Shown here in pieces: positions 16,879 to 25,837 of a stretch of DNA of 64,000 nt. The stretch covers positions 1 to 64,000 of the forward strand of contig NZ_JAZDUE010000023.1 of NCBI RefSeq assembly GCF_036350515.1, written 5' to 3'. The translations under genes and the position numbers were made by a program. The DNA comes from Gordonia prachuapensis (GTDB lineage: Bacteria; Actinomycetota; Actinomycetes; Mycobacteriales; Mycobacteriaceae). Under the pieces are notes generated by a model. It was not told where the DNA came from. It saw only the letters and a list, made by a program, of their open reading frames with translations, and searched no databases. Within the stretch, counting starts at the first letter, position 1. Each line of letters opens with the position of its first letter.

Positions 16879-17415
16879 ATGTCGTTCACAACATCATGGC
16901 TCGGTGACAAGGACGCGCAACGCGTCGTCGAGATCCTGCAGGAGCGCTTGAGCGCTCTCAACGATCTTCACCTGACCCTCAAGCACGTCCATTGGAACGT
17001 CGTGGGCCCGAACTTCATCGGTGTTCACGAGATGATCGACCCGCAGGTGACTCTCGTTCGCGGATACGCAGACACCCTGGCAGAACGCATCGCAACACTC
17101 GGCGGATCACCGCGCGGCACTGCGCACGCCATCGAGAAGGATCGCTCCTGGGATGACTATTCGATCGGTCGGGACACCGCGCAAGCGCATCTCGCAGCAC
17201 TCGACGTGGTTTATGACGGATTCATCGGCACCCAGCGCGCCGCGATCAGCGAAACCGACGACATCGACCCGGTGACGCAGGACATCCTCATCGGCCAGAG
17301 TGCCGAACTCGAGAAGTTCCAGTGGTTCGTGCGCGCTCATCTGGAGAACGCGGAGGGCGAGCTACGCCATCGCGGTGAGAGCACGGAGGTCGGTGCCGCG
17401 GACCAGGCGCGTTGA
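16879..17415 (+). CDS. dps: Dps family DNA-binding ferritin-like protein
   Basis: Mini-ferritin of 178 residues that oxidises and stores iron and protects DNA during oxidative stress or starvation. The ferroxidase signature KHVHWNVVGPNFIGVHEMID is complete (His38, His50 and Asp54 counted from ATG 16879), and a helical bundle follows, ending RAHLENAEGEL. The frame is open further upstream to 16846, but the ATG at 16879 gives the usual short Dps N-terminus. Its Shine-Dalgarno is weak. It could share the efflux operon transcript or have its own promoter in the 49-base gap. No Lys-rich DNA-binding tail is visible. Confidence 0.9.
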   Translation: MSFTTSWLGDKDAQRVVEILQERLSALNDLHLTLKHVHWNVVGPNFIGVHEMIDPQVTLVRGYADTLAERIATLGGSPRGTAHAIEKDRSWDDYSIGRDTAQAHLAALDVVYDGFIGTQRAAISETDDIDPVTQDILIGQSAELEKFQWFVRAHLENAEGELRHRGESTEVGAADQAR

Positions 17416-17461
17416 TGCGACCGTAGGGTCTCGACGGCCCGCAACTGAGTGACCAGCGCCG

Positions 17462-18301
17462 TCACATCGAGGATGTGGCGGCGCCGAACTCTTCGCCTGT
17501 AACGGAATCGCTCGTCGCGGTCGAATCGGTGCCGTCATACTGTCCGGCCCACCACTGCACGACATGGTCCACAACCGCGCCGGGAGTTTTCACCCACCGG
17601 ACATGATCCAGCGATCCGCCCTCCGGGACGTCGTCGGCGGTGTAGTTCCAGACGGTGCGGCGCCGAGGCAGGAACCGACTCTCGTAGAGTTCGGCCGCCG
17701 GCGCGGTCACCAGCCGATCGCCCGCCAGACGCACAGCCAGCAGCGGCACATCTGCGGTGGGTCGTGTCGCGAAGGGGGCACGTCCCCGACGGACCATCCG
17801 CGCCCACTCCCGCATCAGTGTGCGCGGCCCCGGCCCGCCGAAACCTGCTGCAGGCCAGTGTCCCACGACCGCGGTGACGGGTCCCACCAACAGCGCGACC
17901 GCCAGCACCGGCAGAGCGTCGCGCGAATAGAGCCGAAACCACGGCACCGAACCGGCAACCGACACGACACCATCAGGTCTCGATTCTGCCGGGCCGTCGG
18001 CGAGCATCGCCGCCAGCTGCGCACCGAGGCTGTGTCCGACGACGAGCACCGGCCTCGTCGGTTCGGCGCGTCGGACCTCCACGATGGCTGCTGCGAGGTC
18101 GCCCGCCTCCTCTGTGTAGCCCCAATCGAGGGTGCGTGACGCCGGCGGCACGTCGGGTTCCATGCCGCGTCGTGGCACGACGTCGGCACGCCATCCGTGA
18201 CGCGCGAATTCCTCCACCAATCGACGGTAGTGACGGCTGGGGACGGCCATCGCCGGCGAGACGATCACGGACGGACTTTCCATGGGTTTCATGCGACTCA
18301 T
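17462..18301 (-). CDS. Alpha/beta hydrolase
   Basis: Hydrolase-fold protein of 279 residues. The nucleophile elbow is VLVVGHSLGAQLAAML (Ser at about residue 91) and the probable catalytic His lies near the C-terminus (VDHVVQWWAG). The N-terminal VIVSPAMAVPSRHYRRLVEEF is seen in a group annotated as predicted alpha/beta hydrolases (COG4757-like). A hydrophobic stretch, ALPVLAVALLVGPVTAVVGH, lies mid-protein, probably part of the cap. It is transcribed divergently from an XRE regulator, with a 13-base dyad between them, so regulation by that protein is likely. The ATG at 18301 may be replaced by Met residues just downstream. Substrate unknown. Confidence 0.82.
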   Translation of the reverse strand: MSRMKPMESPSVIVSPAMAVPSRHYRRLVEEFARHGWRADVVPRRGMEPDVPPASRTLDWGYTEEAGDLAAAIVEVRRAEPTRPVLVVGHSLGAQLAAMLADGPAESRPDGVVSVAGSVPWFRLYSRDALPVLAVALLVGPVTAVVGHWPAAGFGGPGPRTLMREWARMVRRGRAPFATRPTADVPLLAVRLAGDRLVTAPAAELYESRFLPRRRTVWNYTADDVPEGGSLDHVRWVKTPGAVVDHVVQWWAGQYDGTDSTATSDSVTGEEFGAATSSM

Positions 18302-18329
18302 CGTGTCGGGTGGAGATCGGCAACTCCAC

Positions 18330-18342
18330 TACCTGCGAGGTA
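18330..18342. promoter_or_regulatory. Dyad TACCTGCGAGGTA in the divergent hydrolase/XRE promoter region
   Basis: Perfect 5-base arms (TACCT and AGGTA) around GCG lie in the 77-base gap between the hydrolase start (18301, minus) and the XRE regulator start (18379, plus). The position and size suit an operator for the adjacent helix-turn-helix protein acting on both promoters. This is inference from location; a 13-base dyad can occur by chance in GC-rich DNA. Confidence 0.4.
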
Positions 18343-18378
18343 ATCGATTTCGTCCCGGTCGCTGCCTACGATCACGAC

Positions 18379-19170
18379 ATGACGGGAGTGGGCACGATGT
18401 TGCGGGACTGGCGATCGCACCGATCGATGAGTCAGCTGGATCTGGCCTACGACGTCGGGGTTTCACCCAAGCACCTCAGCTTCGTCGAAACCGGCAAGTC
18501 CACGCCCAGTCCGACGCTGCTCGAGGCCCTCTCCGACAGGCTTGACATCCCACTACGGGAACGAAATGCCCTGCTGCTCGCCGCCGGACATGCGCCGCGC
18601 TACTCCGAGGAACCCCTCGACTCGTCGACGATGAGCCACGTTCGGGCGTCCGTGCAGCGAGTTCTGGACGCGCACAATCCATGTCCGGGACTTGCCCTCG
18701 ACCGCACGTGGAATGTGGTGTTGGCCAACGACGCCGCTCTCGCGCTGGCAGCGTTCCTCCCGCCACATCTCAAGGGACCGCCGTTCAACCTGTTCCGCGC
18801 ATCGTTGCACCCCGACGGGTTTGCGTCGATCACCGTTGACTTCGATACCTGGGCCACCTATCTGCTCACCACGCTTCGTCGCCTGGTTCGGGTGACCGGC
18901 GATCCGCGACTCGGCGAACTCGAACGCGAGGTGGCCGCGTACCCGACGGTTGTCGGCCTCGACAGCCGTGCCGCTCAGCGGCAGCAGGGGAGCGAACCTG
19001 ATCTGCTCGTGCCCTTCTCCGTCCGGGCCGGTGACTCCGTGCTGTCGTTCTTCACCACACTCACCACGTTCGGCTCGCCTCGCGACATCACCCTGGAGGA
19101 GTTGACCATCGAGTTGTTCTATCCCGCCGACGAGATCACCGAACGTGCCGTGGCCGGACGGAAGCGATGA
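18379..19170 (+). CDS. XRE regulator with MmyB-type ligand-binding domain
   Basis: Regulator of 263 residues. Residues 5-65 are a Cro/C1 helix-turn-helix (LRDWRSHRSMSQLDLAYDVG, VSPKHLSFVETGKSTPSPTL). Residues 90-255 match the MmyB-like ligand-binding domain (LALDRTWNVVLANDAALAL; TTLRRLVRVTGDPRLGELE; LSFFTTLTTFGSPRDITLEE). Such proteins commonly regulate a divergently transcribed enzyme gene; here that is the alpha/beta hydrolase. The ATG at 18379 starts the HTH cleanly, and the longer open frame upstream lies over the hydrolase gene. The family's ligand-binding domain has been reported to bind fatty-acid-like molecules in one structure, but the ligand here is not predictable. Confidence 0.9.
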   Translation: MTGVGTMLRDWRSHRSMSQLDLAYDVGVSPKHLSFVETGKSTPSPTLLEALSDRLDIPLRERNALLLAAGHAPRYSEEPLDSSTMSHVRASVQRVLDAHNPCPGLALDRTWNVVLANDAALALAAFLPPHLKGPPFNLFRASLHPDGFASITVDFDTWATYLLTTLRRLVRVTGDPRLGELEREVAAYPTVVGLDSRAAQRQQGSEPDLLVPFSVRAGDSVLSFFTTLTTFGSPRDITLEELTIELFYPADEITERAVAGRKR

Positions 19171-19202
19171 GGCTCACCGTTGCCGGAACTCCGTCCCAGC
19201 AG

Positions 19203-20321
19203 TCACGCGCCCGACCCTCTCCGAGGCGCGTATCGCAGGAGTGCGGCGACCCCGTCCTTGGGCGCGAGCCGCTCGTCGAGCCGGACCAGATCCGAGTCGG
19301 TGCGCAAGGCGATCAACGGCAGCGCCTCGTCGGCGCGCAGCACGTCGGCGGGTGAGGCGCCCAGTTCGGACAGGTTCTCCGGCGTGGGTGCCATCGCCAT
19401 CAGATCGTCTCCGACCACCACCGTCGCGTCGCCGAGATCGCCGACCAGCAGAGTGTCGACCTCGCCGTTGCGCAGCGCACCACATACCGATGTGAGGCCT
19501 TCGACGCCGAGACCGGAGTCACGCCCCTGCTCGGCGCGGAACCGCTCGGCGGCCTCCGCAAGCGCTGAGTTGCGGCGTCGCAGCATCTCCTCGGCGATTG
19601 CTGCTCGGATGACGGCCTCATCGATACTTGCGCCACGGGCGCCGATGCCGAGATCCACCGCGATCTCTGTGACGCGCTTCGGCAATTCGGCCGACAGGTC
19701 GCCGACAGACTGGTGCTCGCCGACCACGAACACCACTTCCGGGTGCTCAGCATCGACGAGTTCGACGAGTCGCCGTGCCACCTCTCGGATGTTCTTGCGT
19801 GCCTGCTCCTCGGTGTGCGGTTGCGGATCGCCGTACCCCGGGGTCTCGGCACCTGACGCCTTGTGAACCGGATAGCCTTCACCCTCGATCGTCTCCGAAT
19901 GGGTGACACTGTCGCCGTTGATGATTCGCAGATCTGCCCCACGGTGATCGACGATTGCGACGATGTGACGGACCGACTCGCGGCCGTGTTCGACGAGGGG
20001 GATCACGTAAGGGAGGGACGACCACCGGGCGACGGGGCTCACCGGCGGCCGGATGAGATGCTCGTCGAGCAGGATCTGTTCCGAGTCGGCGACGACCGCT
20101 CGGCCGCTCTCGCCCACGGGGGGAGCGCCGTCGAGTACTGCGGTCTCGACCTCGTCGAGCGCTACGGTCGGTGCGTTCGCGGACTCCAGCTGTTCGCGCA
20201 GTGCGCGCCACCGAAGCTCGAGTCCACGCCCGGCCTCCTCGGTGTTGTGGGAATCGTCGAGATAGACGGAGATGAACGGCCCCTTCTCGGTGGCCAGTTG
20301 CCGCAAGCGGTCGGTGTGCAT
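19203..20321 (-). CDS. Rv2629/Balon-type ribosome hibernation factor (bacterial eRF1-like)
   Basis: Protein of 372 residues (MHTDRLRQLATEKGPFISVY). The N-terminal block ISVYLDDSHNTEEAG, then LELRWRALREQL, DRGADLRIING-like DHRGADLRIINGD, and the C-terminal Pelota-like region (AVIRAAIAEEMLRRRNSALAE; VDTLLVGDLGD) match the actinobacterial Rv2629 family, related to archaeal/eukaryotic release factor aeRF1 and to Balon. Balon and its mycobacterial homologue are reported to occupy the ribosomal A site with EF-Tu in dormant cells. I do not see a GGQ hydrolysis motif, consistent with a non-hydrolytic role. Rv2629 belongs to the DosR regulon, but I find no clear DosR box upstream here. Assignment is from recalled family features only. 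Confidence 0.8.
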   Translation of the reverse strand: MHTDRLRQLATEKGPFISVYLDDSHNTEEAGRGLELRWRALREQLESANAPTVALDEVETAVLDGAPPVGESGRAVVADSEQILLDEHLIRPPVSPVARWSSLPYVIPLVEHGRESVRHIVAIVDHRGADLRIINGDSVTHSETIEGEGYPVHKASGAETPGYGDPQPHTEEQARKNIREVARRLVELVDAEHPEVVFVVGEHQSVGDLSAELPKRVTEIAVDLGIGARGASIDEAVIRAAIAEEMLRRRNSALAEAAERFRAEQGRDSGLGVEGLTSVCGALRNGEVDTLLVGDLGDATVVVGDDLMAMAPTPENLSELGASPADVLRADEALPLIALRTDSDLVRLDERLAPKDGVAALLRYAPRRGSGA

Positions 20322-20443
20322 GCTCACCCTCCTCCTGTTCGGGCTGTGCATGTCCTGGGTTGCCAGCCGTCCGCCGGGCGAAACATGGTGTCGCACGTCC
20401 GCCCGATCGTTTCGCCGCAACCGGCCCCGGGTACTCGAGCGCC

Positions 20444-20830
20444 ATGACGGAGAACCGATCCACACCCCCGCCATCGGCGGAGTCCGGCGGTGGCGGTGCA
20501 ACAGACCGCGGCCCGGACCGCCGCGTACGGCGACGCGACGTGGAGAAGCGCTGGGACGACCCCGGCGCGTTTCGTCGGGCGGCACTCTACGTCGTCGGGG
20601 TGCTTGCCGTCGCCGCCGTGATGGTCGCGCTGTATCTGTCGGTGGGCCGGGAAAGCGTCATCTGGGCGAGCGGCCCGCCCGCCGCGTTCCTGCTCGGCGG
20701 CGTCGGGGCATTGGTGATCGCCTACCGCGTCTACCGACGGGGTGGCACCTGGCCGATCTGGCAGGGAGCCGCGTGGTTCCTCCTCGCTCTGCTGCTCGTC
20801 GCACTCAGCTTCCCGCTCACCGCTGTGTGA
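20444..20830 (+). CDS. Small membrane protein (possibly DUF2530)
   Basis: Protein of 128 residues with a 40-residue charged, Pro/Gly-rich N-terminus, then three hydrophobic segments: AALYVVGVLAVAAVMVALYL, a Gly-rich PPAAFLLGGVGALVIAYRVY, and AAWFLLALLLVALSFPLTAV. A WDDPGAF motif before helix 1 resembles DUF2530 proteins of actinobacteria, but I am unsure. ATG 20444 is chosen because the earlier frame overlaps the divergent Balon-like gene region. It is 46 bases upstream of the HAD phosphatase and may share its transcript. No function can be assigned. Confidence 0.6.
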   Translation: MTENRSTPPPSAESGGGGATDRGPDRRVRRRDVEKRWDDPGAFRRAALYVVGVLAVAAVMVALYLSVGRESVIWASGPPAAFLLGGVGALVIAYRVYRRGGTWPIWQGAAWFLLALLLVALSFPLTAV

Positions 20831-20876
20831 CGGCCTGGACACCGGGTTCGACGCCTTCGAGTGCGATGATGCAGGG

Positions 20877-21638
20877 GTGATCGACCCCTCCACCCACGGC
20901 GACCCCGCCACCCATCCCGCATCCACACCCGCCCTGAGCGGGCCGGCCGCTGTGCTCTGGGACATGGACGGCACCCTGCTGGACTCCGAGCCCCTGTGGG
21001 ACATCGCGATGGAAGACCTCGCCCTGCGGCACGGCATCGTGATGTCTCCCGCACTCCGGGAGTCCACCCTGGGGAACTCGCTACCCGACGCGATGAGCAA
21101 GGTCTACGCTGCAGCCGGGATCGGCCCTGAGTCGCAGGACCGAAGCGGTGACGAGCGGTGGTTGCTTGATCACGTGGCCGGCCTGTTCGGGGCCGGTCTG
21201 CCCTGGCGGCCCGGTGCACGCGACGCTCTCGAACTGGTCCGCAGCTCCGCGCTGCCGATGGTGTTGGTCACCAACACCGTGCGTGAACTCACCGACATCG
21301 CGCTCGAAACCATCGGACCGCACAGGTTCACCGCGACGGTGTGCGGCGACGAGGTCGCGGCGGGCAAACCCGAACCCGACCCGTACCTCCGAGCTGCGTC
21401 CCTTCTCGGACTGCGTCCCGACCAGTGCCTGGCGGTCGAGGACTCGCCGGCCGGGACCGCCGCGGCAACGGCCGCGGGATGCCCGACCCTGGTGGTGCCG
21501 TCCGCCGCGCCGGTGCCGGCCGGCAGCTTGCGGAGCTTCCGGGAATCCCTCGTCGACCTCACGGCGGACGACCTCGTCGACGCGTGGACGGGACAGCACC
21601 CCGCTCATCGTCCGACGGGTCGTGACATGCAAGGATGA
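20877..21638 (+). CDS. HAD superfamily phosphatase (beta-phosphoglucomutase-like)
   Basis: Haloacid-dehalogenase hydrolase of 253 residues from GTG 20877. Motif I is LWDMDGTLLDSEPLW near residue 28, with the nucleophile and acid/base Asp pair. Motif II lies in MVLVTNTVRELTD, the Lys of motif III in EVAAGKPEPDPYL, and motif IV is CLAVEDSPAGTAAATAAG. The helical cap after motif I places it in subfamily I with phosphoglycolate phosphatase and beta-phosphoglucomutase types. The substrate is unknown. It ends 6 bases before hisE, so it could be part of the histidine operon and act on a phosphorylated intermediate, but that is speculative. Confidence 0.85.
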   Translation: MIDPSTHGDPATHPASTPALSGPAAVLWDMDGTLLDSEPLWDIAMEDLALRHGIVMSPALRESTLGNSLPDAMSKVYAAAGIGPESQDRSGDERWLLDHVAGLFGAGLPWRPGARDALELVRSSALPMVLVTNTVRELTDIALETIGPHRFTATVCGDEVAAGKPEPDPYLRAASLLGLRPDQCLAVEDSPAGTAAATAAGCPTLVVPSAAPVPAGSLRSFRESLVDLTADDLVDAWTGQHPAHRPTGRDMQG

Positions 21639-21644
21639 AGGACC

Positions 21645-21908
21645 GTGAAGACATTCGAGGAGCTGTTCGCCGAGCTGAGCGACAAGGCGCAGAGCAGACC
21701 GGCCGGTAGCGGTACGGTCGCCGCCCTCGACTCCGGGGTCCACACGCTCGGGAAGAAGATCATCGAAGAGGCCGGCGAGGTCTGGTTGGCCGCCGAACAC
21801 GAGTCCGACGAATCACTCGGCGAGGAGATCTCGCAGCTCCTGTACTGGCTGCAGGTGATGATGATCAAACGGGGACTGTCGCTGGAGGACGTCTACCGAC
21901 ATCTGTGA
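21645..21908 (+). CDS. hisE: Phosphoribosyl-ATP diphosphatase
   Basis: Second step of histidine synthesis, hydrolysing PR-ATP to PR-AMP. The 87-residue protein has the MazG-like all-alpha fold with metal-binding motif KKIIEEAGEVWLAAEHESDE and ISQLLYWLQVMMI. Size and ending (LSLEDVYRHL) match stand-alone actinobacterial HisE. The start is GTG 21645. hisG follows after a 71-base gap; hisE before hisG is the usual order in Mycobacteriales. Confidence 0.95.
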   Translation: MKTFEELFAELSDKAQSRPAGSGTVAALDSGVHTLGKKIIEEAGEVWLAAEHESDESLGEEISQLLYWLQVMMIKRGLSLEDVYRHL

Positions 21909-21979
21909 CCGGTCGACCACGCGTCACCGGACCGGACATCGACTCACCGACCCGACCACGAACTCCAGAAGGAAAAGAC

Positions 21980-22825
21980 ATGCTGCGTGTGGCCGTGCCC
22001 AACAAAGGCGCACTCTCCGAATCCGCGGCCGCCGTCCTCGCCGAGGCCGGCTACCGAAAACGTACCGACGCCAAAGATCTCACCGTCCTCGACAACAGCA
22101 ACGACGTCGAGTTCTTCTTCCTGCGTCCCAAGGACATCGCGATCTACGTGGGCGCGGGCACGCTCGACCTCGGCATCACCGGCCGCGACCTGGCGCGCGA
22201 CTCCGGCGCGTCGGTCGACGAACAGCTCTCCATGGGATTCGGCTCCTCGACCTTCCGCTACGCCGCACCCGCCGACCAGAGCTGGTCGGTGGAAGCGTTG
22301 GCCGGCAAGGTGATCGCGACGTCGTACCCGAATCTCGTCCGCGACGATCTCGCCGCCCGCGGAATCGAGGCGACCATCATCCGCCTCGACGGTGCGGTCG
22401 AGATCTCCATCCAGCTCGGCGTCGCCGACGCGATCGCCGACGTCGTGGGCTCGGGGCGCACCCTGCGCGCCCACGGTCTCACCGCCTTCGGTGACTCCCT
22501 GTGCGACTCCGAGGGCGTGCTCATCTCACAGGCCGGGGTGGAACAGACCAAGGCCGCCCGGCAGTTCATCGCTCGGGTACAGGGCGTCGTCTTCGGGCAG
22601 CAGTACGTGATGGTCGACTACGACTGCCCGCGCACACTTCTCGCCGAGGCGTCGAAGCTCACACCCGGATTGGAGTCGCCGACGGTCGCACCGATGGCCG
22701 ACCCCGACTGGGTGGCCGTGCGGGCGATGGTGCCGCGCAAAGAGCACCAGAATCTCATGGACGAACTGTCCGAACTCGGCGCGAAAGCCATCCTCGCCAC
22801 CGACATCCGCTCCTGCCGCTTCTGA
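21980..22825 (+). CDS. hisG: ATP phosphoribosyltransferase, long form
   Basis: First, feedback-controlled step of histidine synthesis, condensing ATP with PRPP. The 281-residue protein includes the catalytic domains (MLRVAVPNKGALSESAAAVL; LDLGITGRDLARDSG; IADVVGSGRTLRAHGL) and a C-terminal ACT-like regulatory domain (about residues 210-281), marking the long HisG form that needs no HisZ and is inhibited by histidine. ATG 21980 is preceded by GAAGGAAAA. The apparent extension upstream runs through the hisE-hisG spacer and is not credible. Confidence 0.96.
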   Translation: MLRVAVPNKGALSESAAAVLAEAGYRKRTDAKDLTVLDNSNDVEFFFLRPKDIAIYVGAGTLDLGITGRDLARDSGASVDEQLSMGFGSSTFRYAAPADQSWSVEALAGKVIATSYPNLVRDDLAARGIEATIIRLDGAVEISIQLGVADAIADVVGSGRTLRAHGLTAFGDSLCDSEGVLISQAGVEQTKAARQFIARVQGVVFGQQYVMVDYDCPRTLLAEASKLTPGLESPTVAPMADPDWVAVRAMVPRKEHQNLMDELSELGAKAILATDIRSCRF

Positions 22826-22865
22826 CCCGGCTCGCGCCGACCGGGCACGGTCAGCGCGAGCCGGG
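22826..22865. terminator. Bidirectional hairpin between hisG and thioesterase
   Basis: Perfect 12-base arms (22826-22837 and 22854-22865, CCCGGCTCGCGC and its complement) enclose a 16-base loop immediately after the hisG stop. The thioesterase gene ends at 22871 on the other strand. The convergent arrangement and very GC-rich stem suit a shared terminator without a U tract. Confidence 0.6.
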
Positions 22866-22870
22866 GACGG

Positions 22871-23710
22871 TCAGCGCGCGACGAGCAGCACCGTCTGGGC
22901 CGAGCGCCCGATGAATCCGCTCGAGTCGAACAGCTCGCCGAAGGTGGCACCGAACCCGTCGGGGCCCTGCACCATGTCGGCGTCGATGCCGACCCAGGGA
23001 CCGGTGGGGATGCGGGTCAGGTGGACCGTGGTGTCGGTGTTCATCCACGTCCACTCGTCGGTGCGCAAGCGGGTGCCGAGACCGTTCGCGATGTCGATGA
23101 CACTGAAGATGGACTCCAGATCGGCGATCGGTTCGTCGCCGACGAGTGCGATCGCGGGCCGCACCCACACGGCCGGGGTGTCCCCGACGCGGCCGGCGAC
23201 CGATGCGCACTCGATCGATCCTATGAAACCGACTGTGCCCCAATCAACACCGAGGCTCTCGTCACCGGTCACGCCGCGCACGGGCGACAGTTCGGCGTGG
23301 GTGGGGGACAGCCGTTCCGGTTCCTCCACGATCGTCGTGGTGTCCGCGGTGCGGAGCCGCCATCCGTGGGTACGCGCGACCGGCCGGAAGGACCCATCGG
23401 TCTGCTGGACCTCCAGCTCGGCACTGACCAAGCTGATCTGACGCCCGGGCCGGACGACCTCGGCCCGGATCCGGTTCACGCCCAGCCCGATCGGACCGAG
23501 GATCTCGGTCGTCACCCGGGTGAATCGCTGCGCCGGCTCGGGATCGCAGTGCAGCAGCGCACGCATCATCAGGCCGGACGGTGGACCACCATGCTGCATC
23601 GTCGCCGCCCAGACGCTCTGCGTGGCTTCCGTGGGCTGAAAATACTCGTACCCGGCGTCAGCTGCTTCGGAGCTCGGGCGGTCGATGGGCACGTAGTAGC
23701 AGGACTCCAT
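22871..23710 (-). CDS. Thioesterase family protein (double hotdog, TesB-like)
   Basis: Protein of 279 residues resembling acyl-CoA-thioesterase-like hotdog proteins. The N-terminal half contains MQHGGPPSGLMMRALLH, whose GGPPSGLM helix is typical of these folds, followed by RVTTEILGPIGLGVNRIRAE and strand-rich ELEVQQTDGSFRPVARTHGW. The C-terminal half repeats the fold (TDEWTWMNTDTTVHLTRIPT; GPWVGIDADMVQGPDGFGAT). Such proteins are common in mycolic-acid actinomycetes. The physiological substrate is unknown, and catalytic residues cannot be fixed from sequence alone. It is convergent with hisG. Confidence 0.75.
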   Translation of the reverse strand: MESCYYVPIDRPSSEAADAGYEYFQPTEATQSVWAATMQHGGPPSGLMMRALLHCDPEPAQRFTRVTTEILGPIGLGVNRIRAEVVRPGRQISLVSAELEVQQTDGSFRPVARTHGWRLRTADTTTIVEEPERLSPTHAELSPVRGVTGDESLGVDWGTVGFIGSIECASVAGRVGDTPAVWVRPAIALVGDEPIADLESIFSVIDIANGLGTRLRTDEWTWMNTDTTVHLTRIPTGPWVGIDADMVQGPDGFGATFGELFDSSGFIGRSAQTVLLVAR

Positions 23711-23762
23711 GACCGCACCTTATGCCTACCGTCATAGTCGGCCGTTGCCGGCCCCGATCGGG

Positions 23763-24674
<912 letters not shown>

Positions 24675-24783
24675 ATTTGGCAGGGTAGGTCGCGACAGTG
24701 ACAGGTTCGCGCATCGACACCCTGCGGCTTCGCTTGCGGGCGCGCGTCGACGGTGCGCGACCAGCCGGAAGGATTCCAGCCCG

Positions 24784-25629
24784 ATGCCGACGACCGGCCC
24801 CTTCGCCGTGGGTGACCGCGTGCAGCTCACCGACGCCAAGGGACGAAAGTTCACCGTGCACCTGGAGGCCGGGAAGCTGTTCCACACCCATCGGGGGGCG
24901 ATCGCCCATGACGATCTCATCGGTGCACCGGAAGGGAGCATCGTCTCCGCGACCAGCGGTACGCAGTACCTCGCGCTTCGCCCGCTACTGGTGGATTACG
25001 TGTTGTCGATGCCACGAGGCGCCCAGGTCATCTATCCGAAGGACGCCGCCCAGATCGTTACCGAAGGTGACGTCTTCCCGGGCGCGAAGGTCCTGGAGGC
25101 CGGCGCCGGCTCGGGAGCGCTCACCTGTTCGCTGCTGCGGGCGGTGGGATCCGACCCCGGCAGCGTGACCTCCTACGAGGTGCGCGCCGATCACGCCGAG
25201 CACGCGGTTCGCAACGTCGAGACCTTCTTCGGCGGACGGCCGGACAACTGGGAACTCGTGGTCGACGACCTCGCGAACCTGGACACGACGCGCCTTGGCG
25301 ACGACCTGTTCGACCGCGTGATCCTGGACATGCTCGCGCCATGGGAGCCGCTCGAAGTGGTGCGCGCGGCGATCAAACCGGGCGGTGTACTGGTGATTTA
25401 TGTGGCGACAGTCACACAGTTGTCACGCGTGATGGAGGCGTTGCGCGACCAGGAGTGCTGGACCGAACCGCGCGCCTGGGAATCCCTGGTGCGCGAATGG
25501 AGTGCGGTGGGCCTCGCTGTGCGTCCCGAGCACAAAATGCAGGGCCACACGGCATTTCTGATCACCACGCGACGACTCGCCGACGGCGTGACCACCCTGC
25601 GCCCACAGCGTCGGCCCACCCGCGGATGA
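24784..25629 (+). CDS. trmI: tRNA (adenine-58-N1)-methyltransferase
   Basis: SAM-dependent enzyme making m1A58 in the T loop of tRNAs. The 281-residue protein begins FAVGDRVQLTDAKGRKFTVH, typical of the N-terminal TrmI beta domain, then GTQYLALRPLLVDYVLSM and YPKDAAQIVTEGDVFPGAKV. The SAM-binding motif is VLEAGAGSGALTCSLL, and the catalytic-region motif is DRVILDMLAPWEPLE. ATG 24784 fits the Rv2118c N-terminus. It is divergent from the RecB-like gene and lies 208 bases before mpa. Confidence 0.95.
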   Translation: MPTTGPFAVGDRVQLTDAKGRKFTVHLEAGKLFHTHRGAIAHDDLIGAPEGSIVSATSGTQYLALRPLLVDYVLSMPRGAQVIYPKDAAQIVTEGDVFPGAKVLEAGAGSGALTCSLLRAVGSDPGSVTSYEVRADHAEHAVRNVETFFGGRPDNWELVVDDLANLDTTRLGDDLFDRVILDMLAPWEPLEVVRAAIKPGGVLVIYVATVTQLSRVMEALRDQECWTEPRAWESLVREWSAVGLAVRPEHKMQGHTAFLITTRRLADGVTTLRPQRRPTRG

Positions 25630-25837
25630 CGGTGATCCAAGCCTCATCGCCGCGCAACGACGTTACTGGCTGAAACGTCGCGAATACGTTGCGAAGACGT
25701 AGATTTAACACGTCGTCAACACCGAGTGTTGCGCGGTGCAGGGCGATTTCCCGCCCACACCGGTAGCGTGGTGTCACGGTGCAAACACTCCATGAAGACG
25801 ACATGAGACACGTGTTTGCCGGGGAGAGGAGTCAGCA

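Noticed and set aside
20322..20443. DosR box upstream of the Balon-like gene
   Set aside because: No sequence resembling the GGGAC...GTCCC palindrome is present in the gap.
25630..25837. Possible tRNA or small RNA gene in the trmI-mpa gap
   Set aside because: No cloverleaf or CCA end and no clear terminator; it reads as a promoter and leader region for mpa.
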